DNA of 64,000 nucleotides from Hoyosella altamirensis (lineage in GTDB: Bacteria; Actinomycetota; Actinomycetes; Mycobacteriales; Mycobacteriaceae), in NCBI RefSeq assembly GCF_014191505.1, contig NZ_JACHWS010000003.1, forward strand, positions 620,001 through 684,000, read 5' to 3'. The translations under genes and the position numbers were made by a program. Positions within the stretch are counted from its first letter, which is position 1. Each line of letters starts with the position of its first letter. Below are positions 45,733 through 56,014 of this stretch, in pieces. A model generated the notes under the pieces. The model was not told where the DNA came from and ran no database searches. It saw only the letters and a program-made list of their open reading frames with translations.

Positions 45733-46227
45733 TTAAGGTCGCGTTTCGGATTTCGTAACGGGAGCCAGCGTCGCTCCTACGGCTCCCGCGACGAGAGCTG
45801 CCACGAACGAAATTGCGATCATGGACCAGTCAGGTGCTGGCGCTTCGAGAGCCGCCTGCGCGCCACGCTGTCGCGCTAGGAGCATCAGAACCAGCGCGGA
45901 AATCAGAACCGAAACGAACCAGCCCAGTGCGTACGCGAGCCGGATGCCCCATTGCGCGAGCGATGAGTCGCCCGTCTGGTAGTGCCCAATGACGAGCGGG
46001 ATCAAGATCGCGACGAAAATGGGCAGCAAGTAGGTGACGAGCATGACGAAAGGAGAACTCTGGCTAGTCACCTGTCCGTCGGCTGACCATTGCGTCGCAA
46101 TCTGACTTGGGAGATCCGGAAGCCACATCAGTATCGTCACCATGGTCGCCGCCACGACCAGCGCTGGGAACCCCAGATACGCCTTCCAGCGAGGATTGTT
46201 GTCTTGCCACATTTCGCCCATCGCCAT
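45733..46227 (-). CDS. DUF1648 domain membrane protein
   Basis: Protein of 164 residues with four predicted membrane helices: YLGFPALVVAATMVTILMWL, VMLVTYLLPIFVAILIPLVI, ALGWFVSVLISALVLMLL and IAISFVAALVAGAVGATL. The short loop LPDLPSQIATQWSADGQVTS after the first helix is the DUF1648 signature. Function unknown. The start is uncertain; several ATGs lie between 46236 and 46209, none with a clear ribosome-binding site. Confidence 0.72.
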   Translation of the reverse strand: MAMGEMWQDNNPRWKAYLGFPALVVAATMVTILMWLPDLPSQIATQWSADGQVTSQSSPFVMLVTYLLPIFVAILIPLVIGHYQTGDSSLAQWGIRLAYALGWFVSVLISALVLMLLARQRGAQAALEAPAPDWSMIAISFVAALVAGAVGATLAPVTKSETRP

Positions 46228-46398
46228 CGACAGTACATGCGGCGTTTGTACTGAGGTCACCGCAGGTGGTAGCCTTCTCCTTCGGCGCGCACGGTCAGCC
46301 AATGACTGCTGCGCACGCACTCCCCTCACGCCTTGAGCGAAGGTTACGGGAAGTGCCAGTTTTTCCCTTTAATACCAAACTGACCAGAGGTTGTACGC

Positions 46399-46662
46399 GT
46401 GGCCAACATCAAGTCCCAGGTGAAGCGGATCCGCACCAACGAGCGTAACCGGCTCCGCAACCAGTCGGTTAAGTCCGCGCTGCGCACCGCCATCCGGAAG
46501 TTCCGCGAGGCGGCTGCCGCAGGCGACAAGGCCGAAGCACAAGAGCGCCTGCAGGCTGCAAGCCGTCATCTCGACAAGGCTGCGACTGCTCGTGTCATCC
46601 ACAAGAACCAGGCCGCGAACAAGAAGTCTGCGATGGCGCAGGCTTACAACAAGCTCGGCTGA
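46399..46662 (+). CDS. rpsT: 30S ribosomal protein S20
   Basis: Basic protein of 87 residues: [20 protein letters not shown], then [20 protein letters not shown] and [20 protein letters not shown]. It binds 16S rRNA early in small-subunit assembly. The start is GTG with AGAGG upstream. It stands alone between convergent or divergent neighbours and is followed by a strong terminator shared with holA. Confidence 0.97.
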   Translation: MANIKSQVKRIRTNERNRLRNQSVKSALRTAIRKFREAAAAGDKAEAQERLQAASRHLDKAATARVIHKNQAANKKSAMAQAYNKLG

Positions 46663-46680
46663 GTTCTAACCCAACTCGTC

Positions 46681-46713
46681 AAAGAGCCGCACAGGGTCCC
46701 TGTGCGGCTCTTT
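46681..46713. terminator. Bidirectional terminator between rpsT and holA
   Basis: A perfect 16-base inverted repeat (46681-46696 against 46698-46713, AAAGAGCCGCACAGGG) with T-runs on both strands. It ends 19 bases after the rpsT stop and 11 bases before the holA stop, serving both convergent genes. Confidence 0.9.
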
Positions 46714-46723
46714 TGCGCACTTC

Positions 46724-47680
46724 TCAGCGAGCGAGGGCGGCCACGCCGATAACCGCACGCTCGAGGGCGTAACTCGTGTCGGCCGCGCCGCCTTTGACAT
46801 CACCGTTGAGACGGGCAACGATTCCGAGAGCACGCCCCAACGTGTCCGGATTCCAGTTCCGTGCCTGCGCCTGCGTTTTCCGTACCTTCCACGGAGGCAT
46901 ACCGAGTTGCGGTGCGAGCCGGTTGGGGTCACCCCGCCCTGCTGCGCTCACCCGCGCGATGGCACGGACGGTCTCTCCCAGCGCGTCAGCCAGAACGACG
47001 TGCGGCACACCGCTGTGATGGGCCCAGCGCAGCGCCTCGAGCGCTGCGGCACGGCTGCCCGTGACCGCTTTCTCCGCGACATCGAAGCCGCTGACCTCCG
47101 CGCGGCCTGAGTAATAGCGTGTGACTGCCGCGGCGTCGACCTTCCCGCCGGTGTCGGCGGCCAGCTGAGAACAGGCCGAGGCAAGTTCACGCACATTCGA
47201 GCCGACGGCCTCGACCAGCGTGGTGATGACTTCGGGAGACGCTCGTACCCCATGCGAACGGAACTCCGATCGCACGAACTCAGCACGCTCCGTGGCATTG
47301 AGTTTCAGGCACCTATGCACCTCGGCACCACGCTTCTGCAGGTCGCTGGCAAGGGTTTTCGCGCGCCCGCCACCAGAATGGATCACCACCAGGGTGACTC
47401 CGCTGGGGAGGTCAGCCGCGATATCCCGCACAAGCGCAACTGCATCCTTTCCCGCTTCATGCGCTGACTCGAGAACGACGACTCGGTCCTCACCGAAAAG
47501 AGACGGGCTGAGTAACTCAGCTAGCTGCGCAGTGCCGAGGTCGCCCGCGCGCACCCGGCTTACCTGGATATCGCTGTCTCCGGACGCAGCGCGGACAGCG
47601 GACAAGACAGACCCGACTCCCCGTTCGATCAGGAATTCCTCGTCACCGAGGAGAAGATGCAGCGGCTCTACTGTTGGCAC
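46724..47680 (-). CDS. holA: DNA polymerase III delta subunit
   Basis: Clamp-loader delta subunit of 318 residues. It starts [20 protein letters not shown] and has [20 protein letters not shown] and [20 protein letters not shown], as in actinobacterial HolA. The C-terminal part includes [18 protein letters not shown]-like sequence (seen as [17 protein letters not shown]) and [19 protein letters not shown] at 47680 is one base past the comEC stop, so the genes are coupled. An open frame continuing upstream overlaps comEC and is not used. Confidence 0.92.
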   Translation of the reverse strand: MPTVEPLHLLLGDEEFLIERGVGSVLSAVRAASGDSDIQVSRVRAGDLGTAQLAELLSPSLFGEDRVVVLESAHEAGKDAVALVRDIAADLPSGVTLVVIHSGGGRAKTLASDLQKRGAEVHRCLKLNATERAEFVRSEFRSHGVRASPEVITTLVEAVGSNVRELASACSQLAADTGGKVDAAAVTRYYSGRAEVSGFDVAEKAVTGSRAAALEALRWAHHSGVPHVVLADALGETVRAIARVSAAGRGDPNRLAPQLGMPPWKVRKTQAQARNWNPDTLGRALGIVARLNGDVKGGAADTSYALERAVIGVAALAR

Positions 47681-47681
47681 G

Positions 47682-50108
47682 TCACGATACTGGCACACTG
47701 GCCCGCTCTCCCACCACGACCAGTTCCCCGTCCCTCGCCAACACCGCCACAAGACCGTGGTCATCAGCCCGGCCGATAATGCTGTCCACTGTCTGAAGAG
47801 TCGCAAGCACATCGGCGTGGGGGTGACCGTATGAGTTGTCGGCTCCCACACCAATAAGTGACACCGAGGGACCGACGGTGCTGATGAACCGCGGTATTGT
47901 CGTCCCCGCGCCGTGATGCGGAACTGTGAACACATCTGCCCGCAAGTCCGACGGCTCGTACTCGGCTAGCAGCCACTGCTGCGATTCCTCCTCCGCGTCG
48001 CCCGTAAACAAAGCTGTGAAGCCAGGCCAAGGGTGTGTCCGCGACGTGATGGACACGACCAGTGACTGGTCGTTCGGCGCAAGGAACCGCGCCCGGTCCG
48101 TCGGAGGACCTAGGACCCGCAACACGGCATCACCGAGCTGCAGTTCCTGACCCTCGTTAAGTTCGACAAGGGCGACCCCTGCTGACGCCACAGCGTCCTG
48201 GACCACGTCGAAGCCCGTACTTGGATCGCGGCCCACACCCACAGCGACAGCACCGACCTGTCTGCCACGCAACACACCTGGCAGGCCTGTGACATGGTCT
48301 GCGTGCATATGCGTGAGGATGACGAGATCGATTTCGCGAACCCGTAACCGCCTGAGACATCTGTCAATGGCCTCCGGGTCAGGTCCGGCATCCACGATGA
48401 CGGTGGTCCCAGGGCTGAGTGATAGCGCGAACCCGTCTCCCTGGCCGACGTCACACGCGGCAACTATCCAATCCCTGGGCGGGAAGCCAGGGCCGTACAG
48501 CCCCGCGACACTCAGCAGCTTCACCGGCACGAAGAGCGCCACGAACCCCGCCGCCGCCGCGAGAACCACACCTCGCGAACGGCGGAACCGGATCGAGAGG
48601 ACCCCCGCGACGATAACCACCACCATCGCCCCCGCACCTGCAAGGCCCGCAGGTACCGTGATCAGCGCGTGGGGCAGGCCCGCGCAATACCTCGCCACAG
48701 CGAGCAGCCAGGTGACTGGTATGCCCGTGACAGTCAGAACAGCTGCTGCCCCGCCCGTCCAGATCGGCGCAAGCAGAAGACCGGCATAGCCACCGACTAT
48801 CGACACAGTCACAACGGGAGCGGCAAGGAGATTCGCGAGAACTCCGACGACGCTGAATTGCCCCGCAAACCCCGCTATGAGCGGGGCAGTGACGAAGTGT
48901 GCGGTCACCGACACAGCCAGCACGGAAGCGAGGAGCTTCGGCACTCTCCTGCGCACCAGCAAGTCCGTCAGTGGCGGTGTAAGCACCACGATCCCGGCGG
49001 TCGCGGTGACGGACAGCGCGAAGCCAAGATCGGTCGCCAGCTGCGGTCGCACAAGCAGCAGGACGATGACGGCTGCATGCAGCGCTGGCAATGCTTGGCG
49101 CCGTCGCCCGCTGATGAGGGCAAGGAGAGTCACCGAACCCATCGCGGCAGCACGCAGCACGCTGGGTTCAGGACGGCACACGATCACGAACCAGAGCAGC
49201 GCCACACCGGTCACAACGGCGGACAGCCGCCTCGATCCCGTCGCGTACCGCGCCGTGAGGAGCACGGCACCGCACACGATCGTCACGTGCGTACCGGACA
49301 CCACAGTCAGATGCGTCAGGCTCGTTGCGATGAAGACGTCGCGCAACCGTTGGGACATCGCAGAACGGTCGCCAATCACCAGCCCGGGCAGAAGCTGCGC
49401 CTGCTCCTCACCGAGGGTGGACGAGACTACTCCGATGAACGATGCCCGAACATCCGACGCGCTCCGCTGCAGCGCTGAGGACTCCGCGATGACCTGCGGA
49501 TCGCCGCGCGCAAAGAGTGTCGCGACGGTGAAGTCCCGCCGGGAAGGTTCGGATACTTGCCCCCGCAGGACAACCGTCTCTCCCGGTCGGAGCTCTTGCC
49601 ACGCGTGCCCACTCGCGAAGACCGTGAGCACTCCGCGGGTCTGCGCCCATTGGTCGGGCTGTGTTGCCGACTGGTACGCGCGGGCGGACGCGCGAATCAG
49701 GAAGCGCGGCCTCCCATCGGGGCCTGGACTGACTAGCCGCGGATCGCTGCGCACGATCACCTCCAGCTGTGCCTGTGACGCTTCGACAGCCAGGCTGCGC
49801 AGCGGGCTCATTTCAGCCGAATATGCGCGCGCCCCTGCTGCTGCGCACACCGCCGCACCGAACAGCAGCACGGCGACCAGAACTCGAGCAACTGAGCGAT
49901 GAATCGTGAAACTAACCCGAGGCTGCATCACCGCAAGCCCGAGGGCAGCCACGCTGAGAATCAGCGCACCAATAAGCACAGCCCGGTACCCGGCGTACGC
50001 GGCAAGCAGAACTGAAGCCCACGTCAGCAAAGCAGCTGGCAGCAGTCTGACATCGAGTGCCCGGACCTGGCTTGGTGGTGCAGCCGCGTCAGACAGTGAC
50101 GTGGTCAC
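47682..50108 (-). CDS. comEC: ComEC/Rec2 DNA-uptake channel protein
   Basis: Protein of 808 residues with the full domain order: N-terminal membrane helices and OB-like DUF4131 region (about 20-190), the Competence domain with many helices (about 210-500, including [20 protein letters not shown]), and a C-terminal metallo-beta-lactamase-like domain (about 540-790) with [16 protein letters not shown]. In natural competence ComEC carries single-stranded DNA through the membrane. The M. tuberculosis homologue is shorter, as I recall. GTG start overlaps comEA by 20 bases. Confidence 0.93.
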   Translation of the reverse strand: MTTSLSDAAAPPSQVRALDVRLLPAALLTWASVLLAAYAGYRAVLIGALILSVAALGLAVMQPRVSFTIHRSVARVLVAVLLFGAAVCAAAGARAYSAEMSPLRSLAVEASQAQLEVIVRSDPRLVSPGPDGRPRFLIRASARAYQSATQPDQWAQTRGVLTVFASGHAWQELRPGETVVLRGQVSEPSRRDFTVATLFARGDPQVIAESSALQRSASDVRASFIGVVSSTLGEEQAQLLPGLVIGDRSAMSQRLRDVFIATSLTHLTVVSGTHVTIVCGAVLLTARYATGSRRLSAVVTGVALLWFVIVCRPEPSVLRAAAMGSVTLLALISGRRRQALPALHAAVIVLLLVRPQLATDLGFALSVTATAGIVVLTPPLTDLLVRRRVPKLLASVLAVSVTAHFVTAPLIAGFAGQFSVVGVLANLLAAPVVTVSIVGGYAGLLLAPIWTGGAAAVLTVTGIPVTWLLAVARYCAGLPHALITVPAGLAGAGAMVVVIVAGVLSIRFRRSRGVVLAAAAGFVALFVPVKLLSVAGLYGPGFPPRDWIVAACDVGQGDGFALSLSPGTTVIVDAGPDPEAIDRCLRRLRVREIDLVILTHMHADHVTGLPGVLRGRQVGAVAVGVGRDPSTGFDVVQDAVASAGVALVELNEGQELQLGDAVLRVLGPPTDRARFLAPNDQSLVVSITSRTHPWPGFTALFTGDAEEESQQWLLAEYEPSDLRADVFTVPHHGAGTTIPRFISTVGPSVSLIGVGADNSYGHPHADVLATLQTVDSIIGRADDHGLVAVLARDGELVVVGERASVPVS

Positions 50109-51006
50109 GGATCTGGTCGAGCTTAGCCGGACCGATTCCCCGTACTTGCCTCAGCTCTTCGATGCTGCTGAACTGGCCATTCGTTGACCGCCATTCGATT
50201 ATCGCGCCAGCAGTGACCGGACCGACGCCAGGCAGGGCAACGAGGTCGCTCTCAGTCGCGGTGTTGAGGTTGACGAGTGGCGCCGCGGTTGCGCCACCAA
50301 CAGTTCCACCTGAATCCCCAGCCATTACTGGGGCACCGGTGCGGAGAATCATGCTGACATGCGGGATGTCGTCACTACCTCCGTCTCGCCGTCCCACTAC
50401 GATCTGGTCGCCATCGGAGAGCGGCTGGGCAAGGTTGAGAGTGATGAGATCCGCCTTAGGCAGGGCGCCACCCGCGCTGCTGAGCGCGTCCGCGACGCGA
50501 GCGCCCTCGCTGAGCTCGACCAGGCCGGGCTGCTGGACATGTCCCGCGACACTCACGATCACATAGGCGGAATGCTCCACCTCCGCACCCGGAGATTCGC
50601 CGACTCCCGGGGAGGGGCCATGGCCATGACCGGCGTCCGCCGAGTCGGGTGCGCTCAATGCTGCCAGGTCTGTACCGTCCGTGACCGGCACAACCCCGAC
50701 TGTCGCGCCGGTGCCGTGGCTGTCCCTGAGCATTACGAAACCCGCGAAGAGCGCGCCAAGCAGCCCGACACTAACCAGCGCGACCGCTCCGGCTCTGGTC
50801 AGGTCCAGGCGTATTCGCTGCCGCCACGACGCTGACCGAGGCTCCGTCTCGGTGAACCAAGGAGGCGCTGCGCATTCGGTTTCGTTGTCCGCCTGGAGCA
50901 GGCCCGCATCATGCCCCGGCCGGAGACCTGAAGCTCGCAACGGCATCTCCATCAGCTGCCGAAAACGTGCCTGGGCGTCGTCGGCAGTTCGGCTTTCGTC
51001 ATGCAT
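50089..51006 (-). CDS. comEA: ComEA-type DNA-binding competence protein
   Basis: Protein of 305 residues: an N-terminal cytosolic part, one membrane helix (AGAVALVSVGLLGALFAGFVM, about 72-92), an SLBB domain (YVIVSVAGHVQQPGLVELSE, about 145-200) and a C-terminal helix-hairpin-helix pair (VNLNTATESDLVALPGVGPV and [20 protein letters not shown]). ComEA captures DNA outside the membrane and passes it to ComEC. The N-terminal region of about 70 residues is longer than in Bacillus ComEA. Confidence 0.92.
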   Translation of the reverse strand: MHDESRTADDAQARFRQLMEMPLRASGLRPGHDAGLLQADNETECAAPPWFTETEPRSASWRQRIRLDLTRAGAVALVSVGLLGALFAGFVMLRDSHGTGATVGVVPVTDGTDLAALSAPDSADAGHGHGPSPGVGESPGAEVEHSAYVIVSVAGHVQQPGLVELSEGARVADALSSAGGALPKADLITLNLAQPLSDGDQIVVGRRDGGSDDIPHVSMILRTGAPVMAGDSGGTVGGATAAPLVNLNTATESDLVALPGVGPVTAGAIIEWRSTNGQFSSIEELRQVRGIGPAKLDQIRDHVTV

Positions 51007-51111
51007 GATGCGAAGGTAACTACAACCCGGCGATACCGTCAGTTCTGGCCCGCGGCCGACTGTGGATAACTCGATCCTGTGGATAACAAGAAATATCCAG
51101 AGGTCGCGGGC

Positions 51112-51954
51112 TCAGCAATGCCGGTATACCGAGATGCTCAGCGCGCCAGGCCCCAGGTGCACACCGAGCACCGCGCCAAGGTCACCGACGAGCGATTCCT
51201 CCACGTCTGGAACCTTCTTTCTGAAACGCTCAAGCACCTCGTGGGCACGCTCCTCCGCTTCGAGGTGCTGGACGGCCACGCAGAGCCTCCCATCAGCTCC
51301 TTTAGCTCGCGCGGCCTCAGCCGCAACATCGACGAGGCGGACGAGCGCCTTCGACGCAGTGCGCGTCTTCTCCCGAACCGTCAGCTTCCCGTTCGAGAGC
51401 TGCAGGACGGGTTTGATCGCAAGGGCAGTCCCGAACATCGCGGCTGCGGTACCAATCCGGCCGCCTCGCCGCAAGTTGTCGAGCTGATTCACATAGACGA
51501 AAGAATATGCGCGCTTCGCAGCGTCCACTGCGGCCGCGTATACCGTGTCAAGGTCAGATCCATTCGATGCCTCAACTGCCGCGGCCCGCACCGCGAAGCC
51601 AAGGCCTAGCCCGGCGGCTGCAGAGTCGACAATCCGGACTCTCCCAACCTCCAGCGCTGCCTGTCGCGCAGCATCCCACGTCGACGACAGCTGGCGAGAT
51701 ATGAACACACCTACCACGCCGTCACCACCACTGAGCTGATGAGCCCGCTCGAACGCCTCCCGCATTTCCAGCGGGGAGGCCCCGGCCGTGGAGACTCCCG
51801 TTGCCCGCCACACCGAATCCGGTATCGCGTCGATGCCCTCACGGAAATCATGGCCGTCCGAGAGGATATGCAGTGGCACCACCCGAATGCCGTACTCGCC
51901 GGTGATTTCACCGGGCAGGGTGGATGACGAGTCAGTTACCACGATGACTGCCAA
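51112..51954 (-). CDS. DegV family fatty-acid-binding protein
   Basis: Protein of 280 residues. It starts MAVIVVTDSSSTLPGEITGE, then VSTAGASPLEMREAFERAHQ (the conserved T-S/A-P loop), VFISRQLSSTWDAARQAAL and FVYVNQLDNLRRGGRIGTAA. DegV (FakB-type) proteins bind a fatty acid and in Gram-positives present it to the FakA kinase. No FakA homologue is seen here. The position upstream of octT is the same as in mycobacteria. Confidence 0.9.
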   Translation of the reverse strand: MAVIVVTDSSSTLPGEITGEYGIRVVPLHILSDGHDFREGIDAIPDSVWRATGVSTAGASPLEMREAFERAHQLSGGDGVVGVFISRQLSSTWDAARQAALEVGRVRIVDSAAAGLGLGFAVRAAAVEASNGSDLDTVYAAAVDAAKRAYSFVYVNQLDNLRRGGRIGTAAAMFGTALAIKPVLQLSNGKLTVREKTRTASKALVRLVDVAAEAARAKGADGRLCVAVQHLEAEERAHEVLERFRKKVPDVEESLVGDLGAVLGVHLGPGALSISVYRHC

Positions 51955-51971
51955 AGCTGCACCGTCTTTCG

Positions 51972-52730
51972 TTAGGCCTGGCTTAGGTCGTCTACTGGAT
52001 GGGTTAGCGATTCACCCACACCGGACACGATAGCGTCGCGCATGAGTCCGGCAACCCGGCGGTGCGCGTCGAAATTCCAGTGGATGCCGTCTGGGTTCCC
52101 CTCACCTGCTCTGAGGTGAGCGATGGTGGCAGCAGCGAGGTCGACGAGCGGGACCGCATGCTGCGCGGCCCACGCCGACACTGCCCGTGAAGTGCGGGGC
52201 TGCCCAGGCTGCGAATAGCTGTAGTACTTGCTGTGCTGCAGCGCAGGCAAGGTGGCGAAAACAGGCAGATCGGGCCGCACTGCGTTGAGCGCAGACCGCA
52301 TCTCCTCCAGATAGGACACGGTGAGGCGCGGCGGCAACGCCATCGGCCACCCAACAGGAGACAACGCTGACTGGACGTGACGGTACGCGCCACGGACCAC
52401 GCGGCGCAGAGCCGGCGGTCTCACATAACGGATGTGTTCACGCAGAGCTGTCGGAAGTGGTGATGGCAGCGAGTCCATGCCGCCGACCGCGATCACGACT
52501 GCACGCGCACGCGGAATCACTGACCACACCTGTGGATCCTGCGTCAGCGCCCACCACGCGTCCCTCGTCGTCCATCCGACTCGCGCGCACAGATGCGCTC
52601 TTAGCCCAAGTTCTTCCGCGACGAGGTTAGGCCAGAGCCGGGGATCGTCCGCAGGCAATCCACCCTTCGGCCCATAAAACGCCAGCGAATCACCAAGGAC
52701 CAGCAGCGTATCGCTCGTGTCAGACGGCAT
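51972..52730 (-). CDS. octT: SGNH-type octanoyltransferase (OctT-like)
   Basis: SGNH hydrolase-fold protein of 252 residues. Block I is LLVLGDSLAFYG with the nucleophilic Ser, block III is around VVIAVGGMDSLPS, and the terminal Asp-His pair is in NPDGIHWNFDAHRRVA. The mycobacterial orthologue in the same position, next to gpgP, octanoylates early precursors of methylglucose lipopolysaccharide. ATG at 52730 overlaps the gpgP stop by about ten bases. Function assigned by synteny plus fold. Confidence 0.82.
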   Translation of the reverse strand: MPSDTSDTLLVLGDSLAFYGPKGGLPADDPRLWPNLVAEELGLRAHLCARVGWTTRDAWWALTQDPQVWSVIPRARAVVIAVGGMDSLPSPLPTALREHIRYVRPPALRRVVRGAYRHVQSALSPVGWPMALPPRLTVSYLEEMRSALNAVRPDLPVFATLPALQHSKYYSYSQPGQPRTSRAVSAWAAQHAVPLVDLAAATIAHLRAGEGNPDGIHWNFDAHRRVAGLMRDAIVSGVGESLTHPVDDLSQA

Positions 52731-53388
52731 CGGGGGCGACCTCAGCAGACGAGTTCCACACATCGAGCCGCCATTGTCCGCTGGTCGGCTCCGCAGTGCT
52801 GAAATGGCGGAGCTGAACCCAGCTGGCGTTGCCTAGGCCCCCAAGGATCGGCCAGCGCGACACCGGAAGGTCAAGCAACTGCGCGGTCAGCGCGGCGATC
52901 AGGCCACCGTGGGCGACGAGAACGATTGGGCGCGTCGACCAGTCGGCGTACTCGTCACTCCCGAGCAGCTCGTCAACGACCGGCACTGAGCGCCGAGCGA
53001 CATCGACTCGGCTTTCTCCGCCGGGCGGTGCCCACGTCGCGTTGTCTCGCCAGTAGGCGCGTGCACCGGGGTACTCGGTATCCACTTCCGTGTGTGTACA
53101 CCCCTGCCACACTCCGAGGTGTGTTTCGCGCAGACGCACATCAGTGATGACGTCGATGCCCACTTCCGCACCTAGCGCAAGTGCCGTGTCGTGCGCCCGT
53201 TTCAAGTCTGAGGAAAGCACTGCTGATGGCTTGCAGCGGGCGAGGACCTGGGCGGCGCGGACGGCCTGCTCAACACCGAGTTCGGAGAGTTCCGTGTCAA
53301 TCTGGCCCTGCATGCGCGCATCAGCGTTATAGACGGTCTGTCCGTGGCGGAGCAAAATGAGACGCCGGACCCTGGCTGGCGTAGTCAT
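52720..53388 (-). CDS. gpgP: Glucosyl-3-phosphoglycerate phosphatase
   Basis: Histidine phosphatase of 222 residues. The phospho-His motif is LILLRHGQTVYNADARMQGQ, the second catalytic His is in IVLVAHGGLIAAL, and WQGCTHTEVDTEYPGARAYW lies between. In mycobacteria GpgP removes phosphate from glucosyl-3-phosphoglycerate, the second step of methylglucose lipopolysaccharide synthesis. ATG at 53388 follows the rsfS stop by 11 bases, with AGGG upstream. Confidence 0.87.
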   Translation of the reverse strand: MTTPARVRRLILLRHGQTVYNADARMQGQIDTELSELGVEQAVRAAQVLARCKPSAVLSSDLKRAHDTALALGAEVGIDVITDVRLRETHLGVWQGCTHTEVDTEYPGARAYWRDNATWAPPGGESRVDVARRSVPVVDELLGSDEYADWSTRPIVLVAHGGLIAALTAQLLDLPVSRWPILGGLGNASWVQLRHFSTAEPTSGQWRLDVWNSSAEVAPDAV

Positions 53389-53399
53389 CAAGTGCCCTG

Positions 53400-53780
53400 T
53401 CAGCTCGGTGCAGAGCCGGCGTCGAGGCCCTCGACCTCGATTGCGGGACAGTCTTTCCACAGCCGCTCGAGACCGTAGAAGTTGCGTTCATCGTCGTGCT
53501 GAATGTGGACGACGATGTCGACGTAGTCCAGGAGCGCCCAGCGCCCCTCCCGCGCGCCTTCACGCCGTGCTGGTTTGTGGCCAGCCTCGCGCAGCTTCTC
53601 TTCCACGCTGTCAACGATCGCTGTCACCTGGCGTTCGTTGGAGCCGGACGCGATGACGAAGCAGTCCGTGATCACCAGCTGCTCAGAGACGTCCAGCACG
53701 ACCACGTTGGTCGCTTTCTTGTCGGCAGCGGCGAGAGCGGCAATGCGTGCCGCGCGGATCGCATCATCGGATGCTGTCAC
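53400..53780 (-). CDS. rsfS: Ribosomal silencing factor RsfS
   Basis: Protein of 126 residues with [20 protein letters not shown], then [20 protein letters not shown] and [20 protein letters not shown], the RsfS signature. It binds ribosomal protein uL14 and blocks subunit joining when nutrients run out. The GTG start overlaps the nadD stop by four bases, so expression is coupled to NAD synthesis. Confidence 0.95.
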   Translation of the reverse strand: MTASDDAIRAARIAALAAADKKATNVVVLDVSEQLVITDCFVIASGSNERQVTAIVDSVEEKLREAGHKPARREGAREGRWALLDYVDIVVHIQHDDERNFYGLERLWKDCPAIEVEGLDAGSAPS

Positions 53781-54514
53781 GTGTCGTCTCCTGAAGTCTT
53801 ATGGTGGTTCCCCTGGACATCGTTGCCCCCGTTATTCTGCCTTGGCGCGGACGCAGATGCAGCATCGCGGTCTCGTGGCTGGTAGAGACCACGCTTCGTG
53901 ATGTACTGCACCACCCCGTCCGGAACGAGATACCAGACGGGGCGTCCCGAACGGGCGCGCTGTCGGCATTCGCTCGATGAGATGGCCAGCGCGGGGATCT
54001 CGATCAGTGTCACTGTGTCGTCTGGGTAGTCACCCAGGTGGCCGGAGAGATGCTCGATATGCAATTCATACCCCGGCCGGCTCACACCCACGAACCGTGC
54101 GAGATCGAACAGTTCCTTCCACGCCTGCCACGATAATATGCTGGCCAGCGCGTCGGCTCCGGTAATGAAGTAGAGCTCCGCGTCCGGATGCATACGGCGC
54201 AGATCTCGCAGTGTGTCGACGGTGCGGGTGATGCCCTGACGATCGATGTCGACGCGACTGACCGAGAAGCGCGGGTTCGAGGCTGTTGCGATGACGGTCA
54301 TCAAATACCGGTCTTCCGCCGCGCTCACGTCGCGGTCGGCCTTCTGCCACGGCTGCCCCGTAGGAACGAAGATGACTTCATCGAGCCCGAATCGGTCAGC
54401 CACTTCGCTCGCTGCGACGAGGTGGCCGTTGTGGACGGGATCGAAGGTGCCTCCCATCACCCCAATTCGGCGATTCCGTTTTTCGTGCCCTCCTGCTTCC
54501 GGCTGTTGCTGCAC
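53777..54514 (-). CDS. nadD: Nicotinate-nucleotide adenylyltransferase
   Basis: Makes nicotinate adenine dinucleotide in NAD biosynthesis; 245 residues. The nucleotidyltransferase motif is [20 protein letters not shown] with the HxGH, and [20 protein letters not shown] near the end. A tail of about 40 residues rich in Asp, Asn and Ala follows the domain ([18 protein letters not shown]). The GTG start has no clear ribosome-binding site. Confidence 0.94.
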   Translation of the reverse strand: MQQQPEAGGHEKRNRRIGVMGGTFDPVHNGHLVAASEVADRFGLDEVIFVPTGQPWQKADRDVSAAEDRYLMTVIATASNPRFSVSRVDIDRQGITRTVDTLRDLRRMHPDAELYFITGADALASILSWQAWKELFDLARFVGVSRPGYELHIEHLSGHLGDYPDDTVTLIEIPALAISSSECRQRARSGRPVWYLVPDGVVQYITKRGLYQPRDRDAASASAPRQNNGGNDVQGNHHKTSGDDT

Positions 54515-54532
54515 GAGTGTTCACCTTACGGC

Positions 54533-56005
54533 TCACACGGGCAGCAGCCGCGCAACGACTGCTGCGAGGTGCTCCGCGGTGCGACATTCATGCATTGGGA
54601 TCAGCTGCCGGTACGCCTCCGCAGCCGAGTCACCAGTCGCCCACTGCCGGGCAGGTTCGGGGTTCAGCCAATGCGCGTGCTTCGCGAGCGTCACCATGTG
54701 CGCGAGTGCCGCCAGATTCGGGTCGCGATAGTTGGTGCGTCCATCACCGAGGATGAGCAACGAGGATCTGCTGGTGAGAGCATCACCGAACTTCTCGACA
54801 AAAGTGCCAAGCGCGTGCCCGTAATCGGAGTGCCCGTCGTAGGTGATCAGGCGGGCTTCACGGATCATCCTCGAGACAGCGACGCCGAGCTCGGAACCCG
54901 CGTCGAGAAAATTTGTGACTTCGTCCGTGGTGTCGATGAACGCGAACACGCGGACGCGTGAGAATTGTTCCCGCAGTGCGTGAACGAGCTGGAGCGTGAA
55001 GTTGCTGAATCCCGCAACCGATCCCGACATGTCGCACAGCACCACGAGTTCGGGGCGCGCTGGCCGCGGCGTATGAAGCACTAGGTCGATTGGTACCCCA
55101 CCTGTGGTCATCGATTTGCGCATCGTGCGGCGAATGTCGATCGCGCCGGTGCGATAACGCTTCCGCCGCGCGGCGAGCCGTGTCGCAAGCAATCTGGCTA
55201 GCGGGGCAACAGTGCGCCGTAACGCGGCAAGGTCATCATCGGATGCTCGCAGGAAGTCCACCTGCTCGGCCACCTTAGGCACCGCGTAGGAGGTGACTTT
55301 CTCCTTGCCGAGACGCTCGGCAACGCGACGCCGGGTTTCCCGCTCAATCGAGCCGCGCAGCCGCGAGACCAATTCTGCCGCATTACGTTTCGCGATCTCT
55401 TCGGCGAACGGTTCCGGGGCCTCCGAGTTTTCCGGGGCGTCCGCAGGCGGCTTGAGTAGCCCATCGAGTACCTTCTTCATCACGACATCGGGTGCTACCG
55501 ACTGCATTGCCTGATACGCCGAATACGACTCCCCGTTGATGGACCGGTACGCGCCGAGTTCGTCAACGATTATTGTGACGAGGGAATCGAGGTCGTCTTG
55601 CAAATCCATTGAGTCGCTGGCGAGTATTTCCGCAAGCAGATCTCGCAGTGCGGGAACGTCGATGTCGCCGTCTGGAGTGCGCGGCACGTCGAACTTCGCG
55701 TCGGGAGTAACCTTCGCACCAACCGCTGCCGGGAACCACAGGTCGAACAAGTCGTCAAAGATGGGCCGGTGTGTCGCACGGCGAACCAACGCGCAGGCAA
55801 GACCTTCCCGCAGTACCGCCCGGTCGAGGAGGTCAAGGTGTGTGATGACGCGTCCGGCATCAACAGTCTCAGCTGGACCGACCGGAAGCCCTTTGGCGCG
55901 CAATGCTTCCACAAATCCCGCCAGATGCCCGGGCAGCCCGTACGGCGCTAGCGGACCCCGCCCCCCAGGACCTTTCGGGGGCTTCGGAATCTGGTGCTGC
56001 GCCAT
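54533..56005 (-). CDS. VWA domain protein of the CoxE family
   Basis: Protein of 490 residues. The N-terminal half is CoxE-like (HLAGFVEALRAKGLPVGPAE). The C-terminal VWA domain carries a metal-dependent adhesion site DMSGSVAG and TYDGHSDYGHALGTFVEKFG. A Pro/Gly-rich start is present. It is paired with the MoxR ATPase upstream (nine bases apart). Such pairs act as metal-insertion or protein-remodelling machines; the client here is unknown. Confidence 0.88.
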   Translation of the reverse strand: MAQHQIPKPPKGPGGRGPLAPYGLPGHLAGFVEALRAKGLPVGPAETVDAGRVITHLDLLDRAVLREGLACALVRRATHRPIFDDLFDLWFPAAVGAKVTPDAKFDVPRTPDGDIDVPALRDLLAEILASDSMDLQDDLDSLVTIIVDELGAYRSINGESYSAYQAMQSVAPDVVMKKVLDGLLKPPADAPENSEAPEPFAEEIAKRNAAELVSRLRGSIERETRRRVAERLGKEKVTSYAVPKVAEQVDFLRASDDDLAALRRTVAPLARLLATRLAARRKRYRTGAIDIRRTMRKSMTTGGVPIDLVLHTPRPARPELVVLCDMSGSVAGFSNFTLQLVHALREQFSRVRVFAFIDTTDEVTNFLDAGSELGVAVSRMIREARLITYDGHSDYGHALGTFVEKFGDALTSRSSLLILGDGRTNYRDPNLAALAHMVTLAKHAHWLNPEPARQWATGDSAAEAYRQLIPMHECRTAEHLAAVVARLLPV

Positions 56006-56014
56006 CGCAAGTCC

